From NCBI GenBank assembly GCA_951812925.1, contig OX638372.1:91285058-91349057 (forward strand): a stretch of DNA of 64,000 nucleotides, written 5' to 3'. The position numbers and the translations under genes are program-made. Of this stretch, positions 24,270 through 36,373 are shown one piece after another. Source of the stretch: Calliopum simillimum (taxonomy: Eukaryota > Arthropoda > Insecta > Diptera > Lauxaniidae). The notes below the pieces were generated by a model. It saw only the letters and a program-made list of their open reading frames with translations. It was not told the origin of the DNA and did not search any database. Each line of letters begins with the position of its first letter. Positions within the stretch are counted from its first letter, which is position 1.

Positions 24270-24960
24270 GGTTTTTATACCTTACACCCAGGGTAAATTT
24301 ACTTTGTCATTCCGTTTGTAACGCAGATAAGGAGGCGTGGCAGATATAGAAAAGTATATATAATCTTGATCAGCGTCACCTCCTGAGTCGATATAGCCAT
24401 GTCCGTCTGTCTTGCTGGTGGCTGGCTGGCTGGGATTGAAAATGAGCGAAATCTGTCAACGAACACGCCTACTGCCCATACAAAAAATATATTCAAAATG
24501 GAACTTTTGGAGTATTTTTCACGATAATTCAAGCAAAATACTATATACTACGAATTGTAAGCTCTGAGCAAAAATAGGGTGAATTCGGACCTTACTAAAG
24601 GGCATGGCACCTCTCATATAAGGAAAGCTTCAAAACGCTATACTGAAAGCGATTTCTGAGATAATCGAACTAAATGTTACTCAGACACTAAGGATTATAA
24701 ATGCAACCTTTAAACAAAAATTGGATAAAATTGGACTAGGGGGCGTGGCACCTTCCATATAAGAAAAAGCTTCAAAACGCTTTACTGCAAATATTTTTTG
24801 AGATGATCCAACCAAATTTCACTCAAATACTAAAAACTATAAATTCAAACTCTGAAAAAAAAAACTGGGTGAATTCGAACAAGAGGGCATGGCACCTCCC
24901 GTAAAAGCAAAATTTTCAAAATACTGCTGTATAGGGTATTTAATGTTTGGCCAGGCCAAA
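24270..24960. repeat. Fly-type dispersed repeat with three ~125-bp units
   Basis: It starts with TTATACC-TACACCCAGGG, then GTCATTCCGTTTGTAAC, AAGTATATATAATCTTGATC and GCCATGTCCGTCTGTCT. From memory this signature is widespread in brachyceran fly genomes. It continues with three divergent units marked by GGCATGGCACCTC or GGCGTGGCACCTT (about 24602, 24742 and 24887). It ends GTATAGGGTATTTAATGTTTGGCC. Non-coding. Confidence 0.6.
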
Positions 24961-25228
24961 AGTAACACCCTTACTAGTTGTTTTTCAATTTTAAACTGAC
25001 CTAATTTTCTTAGTCTAATACTTGTGTCTTAAACATTTTTCCATACCAAATTCAAATAAAAAGTAAGTGCAGTCTTTTTTAAAACAATAACAATTTTATT
25101 TCACTTTAAAATATTTGTTTAAATTCATAGGTCACAAATATCGCTATAAAATATGTATTTTATTTAACAATTCGCAATATATAAAATTTTATTATATATA
25201 AAACATCGAAACATTTCTTTACATAAGC

Positions 25229-25536
25229 CACTTCAGGCTATCTGAGAAGTCATACAGAAACTCTTCTGAGTTGTCAAATATGGCAACTCTGGAAGTGTGA
25301 ATTTAAATTTATTACACAAATGATTTATCAGAAGAAAACTCGTATGAGTTATTTTGGCATTAGATTTGAAACTATTTGAAAAGAAAAATCATAGGAGTTT
25401 TAAAATTTTTTAATGTTTGAAAAATAAAAACAATTTCAACAATATAAATTTAAAACAATAAATATTTGGCAGTCAGAAAAAAATCATACAGAAAAACATA
25501 AAAAAACGCATATGACTTCTCAGACAGTCTGTAGTG
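25229..25536. mobile_element. ~308-bp MITE with ~26-bp TIRs
   Basis: The left end CACTTCAGGCTATCTGAGAA continues GTCATA. The right end (about 25511-25536) is its reverse complement with three mismatches, closing in GTAGTG. A secondary TCTGAGTTGTC motif lies inside. No ORF. It abuts the dispersed repeat copy at 25551. Confidence 0.7.
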
Positions 25537-25550
25537 CCTTTTACATTGTA

Positions 25551-26381
25551 AGAAAATTCTAGCTAGAAAACTTATTCTTTATTGTATACACAGACATATA
25601 ATTTATATCAAACTTGATTTTTAATCTCGATTATTCTTCAATAAATGCTAAATGGATTATGATATTGTTATTCTGTGCTCAGACCGCTGAAAAATGTTAA
25701 GGCTGTTATACTAGAAAAAAATTTTTATTGTTTATTTTTTTGTTTATTTGAAATTTTCTACTGTATATAATATGTATGATTTATTCTATTTTGTTGTATT
25801 TAAGAAGCTTTTTACATAATACACTGTAAGTATTGTATTATAATGTTTGATTTTTGAAAATATAAATATCTTTTCATCGCCGAGTAATTTAATTTTTTTT
25901 TTAGCAAAATAGGTGTTTAAAATAACGTCTTATTCAAGTATTATTTTATTTTTAAAATATAAAAATTATTACATTTAAGTACTTAAATTTTAACATTAGA
26001 TATAAATTAAGAAATTTGATTTGATGAATAATTTTAAAATAGCAATTGATATAAGGTTAATTTTCGTATGTTAAATATATTTAATTTTATGTAAAATATT
26101 TAATTATTTTTAGCTTCAAATTATTTTAAATTCTAATGGAAAATTTGCATTTTTAATTATTAAATAAGTAATTATGATTAAATAAATATGAAGTTTAAAC
26201 GTAAAACTGATATTGGGATTTAATATGTTGAGTATTTCTTCAATTCTTTCGATCCAACTTATTAATATATCGATAGCTGTATACATATACATTTTTTGAG
26301 TTTACTTCATACATATGTATTACACATTTTGTGTACCACATCACTAACATATTATGACACTTTTGAAGTCAAAATCATGTC
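25551..26381. repeat. Dispersed AT-rich repeat, copy 2
   Basis: Direct copy of 7540-8423, with substitutions and a deletion of about 50 bp near 25994. See that entry for the shared ends. Confidence 0.85.
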
Positions 26382-27507
26382 TGCAGTGATCCAGTAAGAA
26401 AAATTCGAGGTTCAATTATTTGTCAAACCGAGATTTAGTTAATTTCCTGTGAAGTACCAAAAAAAAATTGACATCTAATTTCACTTTTTAGGACTGACAT
26501 ATAACTTTAAACTACGTCTATTTGAAAGACAAATGTTTCAATCATAATGTGGGCACTATTTTTTTTTTTGTAGTTCTTTTAGGATGGATCTATCTTGGAA
26601 GACTTATTCTCATTCAGCCGTTTTTTTTTTTTTTCTAACAAAGACTTTTCTATAAACAAACTATGTGGGTGGTCTTTGACGTATGTAATGAGTCTTGATA
26701 AAAAATATTTAAAAATTATTCGAATCGTTCAGATATCGGTTATAGCTCGAAAACCGAAAAAATTTTAAAACCGCAACTTTCCAAACTGTTTTTTACCCAC
26801 TTAAGCCAAGTCGATTTTAGAGATATTTCCGATTTTGAAAAGATATTCAAAGCTGCTAGTTAAAACCGCTTGGAACTTTTGAGCACATTCTCACACGCTT
26901 ATAATGCTTTGAAATAAAAACCAAGTATACTGTAGTTTTATTATAGGATTAGCTCTAAAAAGCCGCTTGGTCCACATAAATTTCTCAATAGAATCAGTGT
27001 CACTGGCGTAAAGTATGTCTTGACCTTTTACCCTAAAGTCTCCTTCGGTTAAACGATAATAACTCCAAAACAGCTTGTGCTGGTTCAAAATTTTTAACGG
27101 TTTTTTAAAGCTTATAAATATTTACTAAGAAAAATGTCGTGATTTGACTCACTAAAAAAAAGGTATAGTCAAAAACTTTTTTTTTAGGAGGAACGAATTT
27201 GCAAAAATAATTTTTGAAGGTAAAAATAAATTATTTTTAAATACTACTTCATCTATTTATTTTTATTTCAATATCAAAGTTATCACAGGCCTACCCTTGG
27301 TTAGTACCGCACATGTAATGAACAAATCTTGATTGTTCTTTGAAAAATTTTCTCTAGAAAATTATGTGAGAATTTGAACATTGCCATTAATTTTTTGTCT
27401 CTGCAAATTTGGCTGCACTGAGATGATTGAATTTTTTTTTAAGCATTTTGCAATATACTTTTCTGGCCGCAAAACGAAGGACTACCATTTCAGCAGAATT
27501 TAGTATA
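26382..27507. other. Gene-free AT-rich stretch
   Basis: I see no gene, TIR pair or LTR here. A 65-codon minus-strand frame at 26891-27088 has no domain and is probably chance. Confidence 0.5.
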
Positions 27508-27664
27508 CAGTCGGCGTCCAATAATACGAATTGTATTATGTCAGGCTTATTCGTAAAATCGAAAAATTCGAATAATCGCAACGAAATTTTGGTCCTTTTT
27601 TCTTTTATATTGAGACATATCGTTGGTTTAGAGATAAATCTCATTAACTCGAATATTTGATTTG

Positions 27665-27695
<31 letters not shown>

Positions 27696-29193
27696 CACTT
27701 TACGAAAAAAAATTGTATGAAAAATAGTAAATTTATGAATTTTTTTTCTGAGTAATATGGTACGGAAACGGAAAACACAATTAGATTATTTCTTAAAACG
27801 TGTAAAAGCCTCGAAAGCTCGTAAAACTGACAAAGTTCGTATAAATTTTGGTAACTATTACGAGTTTACGCAACACTACATTACAAATAATTAATATGTG
27901 TGTGTAACATTTTGCAGACCATATTTTCTAAACTAATTTGAGGTCGCTGAGTCCGAAAATCGCATTTATTTTTTTTTCCTAGGGGCCGTTCTCGAGATAA
28001 TCGACCTTTTCGATTTTTGAGGTTATAGCTCCATTTTTTCGAACATATTTTGAGAAACCCAATTTCGATCGTATATGTTTTTACACTGTTAAAGAGAAAA
28101 ATTCTTAAACTTCCAACAAGTGTACCAATATCTAAGACCTGATTCAAATTGGATCGAAATGGTCTTATTTCACTAAAACCTTAATAACTTTTTAAAAAAT
28201 CAGCTGATTTTGCTAAAATTGAACTCCCGATATTTGCAATTAAATACACTATTGAACTAAAATATAAAAAATATATATTTGTATAAGCTACTGGCAAAAA
28301 AACCGCGTTTAATTTGGCTTAAACACGAAAAAGTGTAAAAAACTACTATAAAAATGAACTTTACGTTGCTATAACTCAGCCAATTTGAATCGGACTTTAG
28401 ATATTGGTACACTTGTTGAAAGTATAAGAATTTTTCTCTATAATAGTGTAAAAACATATTCGATCGAAATTGGGTTTTTCAAAATATGTTCTAAAAAATG
28501 GAGCTATAACCTTAAAAATCGAAAAGGTCGATTATCTCGAGAACGGCCCCTAAGAAAAAAAAATAAATGCGATTTTCGGACTCAGCGACCTCAAATTAGT
28601 TTAGAAAATATGGTCTGCAAAATGTTACATTTTGGCTGTTGTCTAGTGCAATTTTCGAGGCACTTGCACATTTTAAGGTAATTGGTAATTGGTAATTGAG
28701 CTAAATATACAACACTGTTAAGCTCAATTTCAAAAAAAAATGAGTTTTGCCGGTAAAAAAAAAATTTGAAGTAAAACACGCCAATTGTACCAGTTAAAAA
28801 AGCATGACGTGACCGATTTGGCTAAAATTTGACATTTTGTTGTATTACCGATGTCTAGAATTATAAAAGCGCGAGGATTTTGCCCTGGTATTTTTTGTCA
28901 AAAAACAGATCCTTAAATTGATTTTGGTGATTTTTGTAAATTTCATAGAAAGACTGCTTTTCAAAAACTCAAACTTTTTTTTCAGATTTTTCTAAATGTT
29001 TTATAGTTTTTCAACAATTTTTCTCCAAATATTAAGAAAAAAGCATTTTAAAACGTTCTAAAAATTCTGAAAAATTTTCCACGTATTCTTTCATGCGAAC
29101 CGTAAAATTTACCGCTGTTCGTATTATAGAATCACATGTGGAAGAAATATTGCATTCGTATTATTGGACATTCGTATTACTGGACGTCGGCTG
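27508..29193. mobile_element. Tc1/mariner-superfamily (pogo/Tigger-like) non-autonomous element
   Basis: The left TIR CAGTCGGCGTCCAATAATAC begins at 27508 and the right TIR is its reverse complement with three mismatches, ending at 29193. Both sides are bordered by TA. A TA duplication plus a CAG-start TIR containing TACGAA-type words fits pogo/Tigger-like elements by my recollection. There is no transposase ORF. The poly-A run at about 27665-27691 and the palindromic element at 27890-28655 sit inside it. Confidence 0.7.
27890..28655. repeat. Palindromic element related to the core of the 1-4.3 kb foldback
   Basis: The arms at about 27890-28165 and 28375-28655 are inverted copies. Their words TTGAGGTCGCTGAG, TCTCGAGATAATCG, GTTATAGCTCCATTTTT and AATGTTACATTTTGGCTGT also occur in the inner foldback arms near 1440-1600 and 2440-2620. 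The two opposed ORFs of about 88-98 codons are the same arm read from each side, not genes. Confidence 0.8.
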
Positions 29194-30447
29194 TACTTCC
29201 TTTTTCGTCGAGTTGCTTAAAGAATAACTTGTGCTAAAAAATTGTACTCCAAAAAAAATCTGGTGAGCGTTATCAAATCACCTTAAATTTTTACTAAATT
29301 CCGTTGTGAATAGCGTATTAAGTAATTCTATTTGCAAAACGAAAGATTAATTATTTTTCAAATCGAATGCGAATTATTTTTTATTTGATAGAATATCTGC
29401 ATATAAATTCGCCGGAAAAGGCATCAAATTTCACATTCAAAGACAACTTTAATGGTTTTATTTAACTTAAGGTATATTTTATTATCACATAAAGTGATTT
29501 TTCTATTAATTCGTAATTACCAATAGGAAACATAAGTACAACGGCGCTCGATGAAAGAGATTTACTAATTATTTGCAAGCACATTCCTTTGCGGTAGCTT
29601 TAAATGTTACCAGCACCCCATGGTGCAATTGAGAACTTCTTGAGATTATCAGCATTGCTGCATATCATCATAGTAAAAATTCTGCTTAGCAACGTCAAAA
29701 TTTCCAATAGCAAAATCACCGAGAACCATTTTTTAATACAGTTTCGATAACGTAAGTAGGAAGACATTAGAAAGAATTGTGTTATAAACCTATTGCACTC
29801 GGAAATTTCTGTTTTAAGTCGATTAATATGTGTAAAGGAATATTTACATAAAAAACCTATATAATATATATATGCCAAATATCATGTAAGATAGATAAAA
29901 TAAAATTTGCAACTAAAAACAAATAGTAGTAAAATTAAAAGTAAAAAAAAAAAAATTTGTAAATTTTAAGAAATAGTGTTAAAGAATTAAAAGCAAAAAT
30001 TAATTAGATATGAAAATAATTGCTTTGTATATAAAAATAAATTATTAAATAATAATGTTTTTATAAAAATAAATATTACTTTATTTGTGTTCAATTCAAA
30101 TTTATGCATTGCAATATTATGTCCTATTAAGTAAAATCATATTTGCATGATACCAATAAAAATAAAGATCACCAATTTACATAGCCCTTTATCTAATTAA
30201 TAAACAAAATCATTTTCGTAGAAACAATCATAATATTTAAGTATTTTACGATTCTAGCGATTGCATTCTAACTCTAGCATAGCAACCAAAATAGCATTTA
30301 ATAGTTTTTCGATATGATCAATTGCAATTATGCTCAATTCATTTTTATTGTATAAATATCATTATGTTTCATGGTCCAGGCTAAATGCATTAAACAAAAA
30401 GTAAAAAGTATAAAACTAATTCATAAGAACAAGAACAAGAAACTCCT
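29194..30447. other. Gene-free AT-rich stretch
   Basis: Very AT-rich. A 92-codon minus-strand frame (29600-29878) has hydrophobic stretches but no recognisable family, so it is not called. Confidence 0.4.
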
Positions 30448-30660
30448 ATGTATATAAACCAATGTTGCAATTAGGAAGACGTTCATTATATTATACGACT
30501 CCAGTTGTATAATTCGGTATCTGAAGCAGTCGTTGTCTAAGCGAGATAATTCTTCTAATTTAATTTAATTAAGTAGTTTAAAAGTATTAAAAGTGTATAA
30601 GTGATGTTAACCAAAAAACGTAAAAGTTTAATTGGCGATCCTGCCAGGAAAGTGTTGTTT
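30448..30660 (+). promoter_or_regulatory. Possible LTR 3' end with primer-binding-site-like sequence
   Basis: A TATATAAAC box (about 30450) precedes a start-like TTCATT region, and TTTAAT is followed at 30635 by TGGCGATCCTGCCAGGA. This resembles a primer binding site at the LTR/internal boundary. Similar words occur at 31822 (TTGCGATCCTGCCAC), 35282 and 35605 (GGCGATCCTGCCATC). No matching second LTR is visible, so the element type and its limits are uncertain. Confidence 0.35.
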
Positions 30661-31323
30661 ACAACAGAATAAATTCTCACACCATAAGTCTACAAAAGCT
30701 GGTTCCTGTGAGCACATAACGAGATTATTCAACAAAAATCATTAACATCCGCTAAGAGGAAAATTAAAAATACTCAAAGGGACAATACTTCATCTAGAAG
30801 ACAACAAGTAAGGATATCAGTCGACAACATCTCTCCCGGACCACAACATTATATTCGGAGTGTTATTACCCCAATCAACACAAACAGAAGAAATTACAAA
30901 ATTGAAAAGTAAACGAATTCTTCTGCCGTCCGTTTTACAAAATAATTATCCTATTTAAAAAGAGAAAAAATTTTTTAGTATTAAGTTATAAAGTAAAAAA
31001 TTTTATTATAAAATTATTATTCAGTGAAAAAAGTTTTATTCAGTGAAAAAGAACAAAACTAAAATCTTGTGTCAAAATCATAAATGTAAATGGTTAATTT
31101 ATTAAAAATAGCAAAGTGTAGTGTACTCATAAAGTCACTATTGCCACAAACGACACTTCTCAAAATAAGCAAACTAAAATAATTTTTCTTCAATTTATTT
31201 TCCCACCAAATTTAAAGTAAGCAATTTAAATTCAGAAATACTAAAATCACTTTGAAGTAAACAAAATTCCAAAGTACTCAAATTCCAAATAAATTAATTT
31301 CCCTTAATTTATTTTCAACCCCT

Positions 31324-31821
31324 GTTGGTTTGTGCTCTTCATGTATCCAACACATGAGCACGAGCACAACAACAATAACACCAACTGCATTTGAAAGCAC
31401 TGCCTAAGAGTAAGCGTAGCATAGTGCCAGACACATTTAAGGTCATGGTCAATATTTTCAATGCACTTGTTGTTATTGGTGTATTAGATTTCAGTTTGGG
31501 AAACTAAATTGGCGATCAAGGTAAAGAGAGAAGGGTGGAGTTAGGAAAATAACGGGAATTGATTTTAAGCAAAATAATGGTTTTAATAGTATATAAGCCC
31601 ATTCATAATTTTAATAAAGTTAATCTTAAGTCAAAACACAAGAGGTGCTCATAGCCAGAGTTTTTATTCAAGTTACTTTAGATTCATGAAAAGTGCGGCG
31701 TGTCTAGCAGACTAAAAATAAGACAAAGTTTTTTTTTCACTTTTCACATATTACACTATTGTGTAACACCACAGTTTTATTTCACTTTTTTACACATTAC
31801 ACTAACGTGTAACACCACATT
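31324..31821 (+). other. Candidate LTR upstream of the decayed gag
   Basis: It begins TGTTGGTTTGTGC and ends GTAACACCACA, i.e. TG...CA, directly before TTGCGATCCTGCCAC, a degraded primer-site-like word. It contains AATAAA (about 31612). Near the end are two ~45-bp tandem units with TTACACTA-GTGTAACACCACA. The second LTR is not in view, so this is tentative. Confidence 0.35.
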
Positions 31822-31924
31822 GCGATCCTGCCACACCGTCACTAGAATTTCCGAAACGTTAATGACGCCAAAACAACAACCACCAACATACACACATGAG
31901 TTATAAGGGTTAGGTCCTAAAGCC

Positions 31925-34052
31925 TTGACCATAGAAGAGTATCGAAAAAGGAATACAAGACCAAAGGTACAAATCCCACCACCTAAGACGGTAAAGGCCA
32001 GACAACGAGTGGCTGAAATTTATAGGACAATAAACTTAGAAAGAAGAACGTCAAAAGCTGCTATTATTTATAAAAGAAGAACAGCAAAACTACAAAAAAA
32101 AAAAAAAATTACAAAAACCCAGCAATCAGATGACCAACCAGATGTCTCCAACCAACTGGGAGTTGGAATAAAAATAATACGATAAGAAATTCAACACTAT
32201 CGTAGAAGACTAACAACTCGGACGAGGAAGTTTCTGAAGAACTTGCCACTTTATTCGAAAAGGTATCATTAAAAGACGAATCTGCCAGACGAAGTACAGA
32301 ATCCAAACGTGCAAAATGCACAAAACGCACAAAATTTTAATTCTCCAAGCCCTAACAACAATTTGACAGTCGATTTGGTAACGCATTTGATTGCAACAAA
32401 TAACTCTTCATTATTAACTCAAATAACTGCTCTAAAAGATCAGTTAGCATTACTAACTATGACTAGTACAGTTGAAGGCTATCAACCTGAGAAAATTGAT
32501 CCCACAATTTCATGTAACGAACCAGAGTTTAATGGCAAAAACATTTCATGCGTAAGTTGGAGGGACGCCTCTAACAACGTAATGGCACTATATGAAAGAG
32601 GAAGTAGGAGATACTATGAAGCTCTTATTACATTAAAAAATATAATTACTGGGGAAGCAAATGATGTTTTAACTAATTATGGAACAGTAGTTAATTTTGA
32701 TGCCATACTTAATAGATTAGATTTCACATATTGTGATAGGTGACCAATTCATGTAATAGAACAAGAATTAAGTGTCCTTAGGCAAGGTTCTTTAAGTATA
32801 ATTGATTACTATAACGAAGTTAACAGGAAGTTAACTTTACTAAATAACAAAACTATCATGACTCACGGTATTAATTCCGATATCACTAATGAGGTGAACA
32901 GAAAGAATCGAGAAAACGCTCTTCGAGTTTCCATAACGGGACTTAACCCACCATTATACAACATTTCATTTTCGCTATCACCAGAAGAGTAACGATTCAC
33001 ATAACGCGAATCTTAGATTTCCAAAAATAAACCATGGAAATAAACAAGGTCCTCAAGACCCCAGAAATAGAATGACGAATGTTAACGGCAATCCTTGGTC
33101 ACCATGGCATGCTCAAAATGTCGTAAACCATAATGCAAGACCATGGTAATTCAAAAAGAAGGAAACACGTCCAGAACCAATGGATGTTGATGAATCGATT
33201 CAGATTCAAAATAGGCCTAAAAATTGTGACAATTATAATAATATTTTTTTATAATTACAATAGGAATTATTATAGAAACCCGAATTATAGACCTAATTTT
33301 GTCAATAGGAATATGAATAATTACAGAGAAGTTCAGAAAAGACCTGTGGCGGATCTATGAAAAAACCAGTTCCAAAACAAGCTCTTACTGTGGAGGAACT
33401 CATTAATTAATTCCAAAGCAAAACCCCTAATCGGGATAAGCAACCCTCGTAATGTTAAATATTAAAGACGTAGCAATTAGGCTGCAGCCTACTTAAAAAT
33501 AATATCGGGTTCGGTACGTTTGGCGCTACATTTTTTCCAACGGCAACATAGTTACGAAATACAAATAAAATCAAAGTCAGCGATTTCATACATAAATTCA
33601 ATCGTTTGGTTAATTCGGCGAGAGACAACCAGAAAGTATACAGACACAACCTAAATTTCAGAGGATAAATAATATCCAAGAGAATGCTTTTTTATGGAAA
33701 AACCTAGGGGGGCTGTCCTTTCCTACATCATCAGAGTCCACGAAGACAAACCAAAACGTCTCAGGAAAACATTTAAAGTATAGCAACAAATTGCTACTGT
33801 AGGCCTAATTTAATAAAAAAAAAGAATTGAATTACCAATTAAAAAGAGAGTAAAAACCGTTAAGTTACACAATAATAGATTTTTATTCAGAATTTGAGAT
33901 TTTTGGTGTTAAACAAAGGTTTTACGAATTAAAAAATCTAGAATACGATATTTTAATAGGAATGAATTTCATAAAAGGTAATAATCATCTACAATTAGAT
34001 TTTCAAAATAATCAAATGAAACATAAAGATAAATACTATGATATAAAGTACA
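31925..34052 (+). pseudogene. Decayed gag and protease start of a gypsy-group (errantivirus-like) element A
   Basis: Gag packages element RNA; protease matures it. The remnant starts with a basic region (31925-32185, TIEEYRKRN), then 32309-32743 with EFNG, VSWRDA and LDFTYCDR. The same frame continues after a TGA at 32743 (EQELSVLRQG, NNKTIMTHG) up to about 32990. Asn-rich, frameshifted gag C-terminal sequence with EPMDVDE follows (about 33170-33330). From about 33885 a protease C-terminal piece with DILIGMNFI is readable until 34052. There the reading is cut by the next element's LTR (AGTTAACA), with TACA just before. Gag order and motifs match gypsy/ZAM-type elements, by my recollection of the family. 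Stops and frameshifts make it inactive. Confidence 0.7.
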
Positions 34053-34372
34053 AGTTAACACGCGCAAGCGGTCAAGTTGCATAAAGGTATGCAAGTTCAC
34101 CGCTCTACTTTGAACCACGTTGCGCACCATCAGCATAATCGATGCACATGTCACCGACGCATGCTAGCGGTCCCACGGCTAGCGTGTGAAGCGCTTACAC
34201 AGCATTTATTTAAGGTATAAAAAATAAGAATTTTGTATCGATAGGATTTTAGTTTAATTCATTCTTAGTGCTGCAGTCAGAGGTAGAAGTTAAGCTTTTT
34301 GATCGTAAAGATTTACATATTAAAGGAATTATAAGAGAACCAGCTGTTTAATTTCACTAGGTAATATTATTG
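34053..34372 (+). other. LTR of element D (5' copy), AGTTAACA start
   Basis: The start is fixed because the same sequence at 44201 directly follows an env gene and a purine tract. AGTTAACA is the typical first word of gypsy-group LTRs. A GGTATAAAA box lies near 34213 and a CTTAGTGC/CAGTCAG start region near 34265-34280. The 3' boundary is a guess; TATTATTGGCCCG near 34372 might mark the primer site. The four bases before it are TACA, a plausible target word. Confidence 0.6.
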
Positions 34373-34635
34373 GCCCGTTGGGCATTGGCTGGCATTGGCC
34401 AACAACAAAGACAAGATTGAATATGTTTGTAAATGTAGTAGTAAGTTGATTTATATTTTATTATTGTTTATTAAGTGTTCTATCAAAACTCGTTTAAAGT
34501 AAAACAAATTCACATATTGTGCCATCAAGTCTCTCCAATTATTGAGTGCTCTATTAAATATTTTTTTAATTACCCTAGTTGTCCAAATCTTTTTCTTTTC
34601 TCTTTTTTTATCCATCTATTTTAACGTATTGCATA

Positions 34636-34956
34636 ATGGACGCTAACACTATACAACAGATGAACCTATTGATTAATTGTATTGGTCACGTTAAAGAATT
34701 TGATGGAACAAATTCAAACTCACTACCTGATTTCATTCAGCAAATAGAAAATATTTTGCCAGCATTTGACCATTTTGACGCAGAGTGTAAACGCATTTTG
34801 TTTGGGTTTATTAGGAATAAATATACAGGAAAGTGTGCAGAAGCTTTGCATAGGGAACAGACAGAAACTTGGGTACAAGTAAAAGACACTTTAAAGAAAA
34901 ACTTCGGTGAAAAGCATATCGCATATCGACTCCTCGCATATGTGAATAATTGTTAA
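34636..34956 (+). pseudogene. Errantivirus gag N-terminal fragment (element D)
   Basis: Starts at the ATG at 34636 (MDANTIQQMN; the open frame extends upstream with a TTG). About 106 codons show the capsid-type pattern EFDG, LPDFIQQIENILP, TWVQVKDTLKKNFGEKH. It is recognisably homologous to gag of elements B and F below, but ends after AYVNNC where unrelated DNA is joined. It keeps only about one third of a gag. The second copy is at 44784-45104. Confidence 0.7.
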
Positions 34957-35150
34957 TGTTGCAATTAATGTTTATGTTGCAATTGTTCACACGGGCGACG
35001 AGAACCTTATGCAATGGGATCATGTGACGATCATGCGACGGCTACGTGATTATTTGCTACTGGCATAAAATGCTGACCGGGCATAATTACAAACGATAGC
35101 TCAAGCATTTTAAATGATTCGTTGGAATGCTTATATGCAGTCTAAATTGT

Positions 35151-35720
35151 TATTCATTAGAGAGAAGTACCGGTAGCAACATAAATTGGAACGTTTTGTT
35201 TGTTACAATAAAAGTATAATGTTTTAAGAAATTTCAACTCTTGTTTAATTAAACAAGGAATAGTTTAATCGGAACCATCTTATCACATAGCGATCCTGTC
35301 ATTCTTCAAAGGTGAATCTTCTGAAAACGTTTAATGTACTGTATGAATTTTATCTGCTTAACACAACTGGACATTAGTCTATGGATAGGCGATGCCATCG
35401 TAAGATCGCGTTCTATAAACAAATTTATATGATGATGGGACAAACAGTTGTGTCGCCATCACTTCTTAATTGTAATTCATTAGAGAGAAGTGCCAGTAGC
35501 AACATAAATCGGAACATTTTGTTTGTTACAATAAAAGTATAATGTTTTAAGAAATTTGTTTAATTAAACATGGAATAGTTTAATCGGAACCATCTTATCA
35601 CATGGCGATCCTGCCATCCTTCAAAGGTGAATCTTCTGAAAACGTTTAATATACTGTATGAATTTTATCTGCTTAACACTACTGAACAATTAGTCTATGG
35701 ATAGGCGATCCCATCGTAAA
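35151..35720 (+). repeat. Duplicated ~320-bp LTR/primer-site-like block
   Basis: Two copies (about 35151-35402 and 35475-35716) share TTCATTAGAGAGAAGT, ACAATAAAAGTATAATG, GGAATAGTTTAATCGGAACC and an AATCTTCTGAAAACG word. Both contain GCGATCCTG, the primer-site-like word seen at 30635. The second half (GTGAATCTTCTG to GCTAATCAGCC) is reused as part of the 314-bp array at 56485-57426. Confidence 0.7.
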
Positions 35721-36373
35721 ACCGACAGATCTAACGATTTGCAAAATAAATGGGGTTTGGCAAGTGCAGAACAGACTGCTGCCAAAAATCTAATGATTGA
35801 CGGCGAAGCTAATCAGCCAGCCCGTACTATCCACATTAAGTGTAATGATGCAATTCCGATACGACTGTGAAATATTTGACAGTTAGAAAAGTGGTCTTAC
35901 CACCAGAAGCCCGTTCCGATGTTGTAAAGTTGCAAGAGGCACGGCTAAAGTTCAGCCATCTGACAGAGTGCAGGTTGGATGCGAAAGAGCCAAAAAGAGT
36001 CTCAACCGTGCACCTCATATCATAGCCTTTTACCTCAGTAACATTGGGAAAATTAAATATCGTGGACAAATGATTTACCCAATTTCCGATGTATCTGATG
36101 TGACATCCCAACCCACTGTGGGATTTCATAAAACTGGAATAATGGACCGCTCCGGTAAAACATTGTTCATACGTGTCCAGAACCTTGTTGTACCAGAAGA
36201 TGCAGACATCGCTTGGATCTTGGCAAACGGCGCAAATATCATTGAGCGCAGGTATCGATGAATTAATAAATAAATATGCTGTAATAATGGCTGCCATTGA
36301 TGGGAAAGTAGGATACGCAGTATCCGATGTTGATTTTGATGAATGTGTTGGTACGACGGCTCAGTTAGTCTGA
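35700..36373 (+). pseudogene. Unrecognised, frame-broken coding remnant, GC-richer than its surroundings
   Basis: Plus-strand frames link up in succession: a basic start followed by NKWGLASAEQTAAKNLMI (about 35700-35870), then VRKVVLPPEARSDVVKLQEA (about 35880-35950), then 35968-36261 with PTVGFHKTGIMDRSGKTLF, then 36254-36373 with YAVIMAAIDGKVGYAV. The pieces sit in different frames with stops between, as in a decayed gene. A 153-codon minus-strand frame (35836-36297) covers the same bases; I judge it a shadow because the plus frames look more protein-like, but cannot prove it. No family recognised. Composition and isolation suggest captured host or viral sequence. A second copy lies at 45848-46521. 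Confidence 0.4.

Noticed and set aside
27881..28681. Two opposed ORFs encoding nearly the same 88-98 residues
   Set aside because: They are the two arms of one palindrome; the similarity comes from the inverted repeat, not from gene duplication.
29600..29878. Minus-strand 92-codon hydrophobic ORF
   Set aside because: Could suggest a receptor fragment, but there is no motif, no partner exon and the DNA is very AT-rich.
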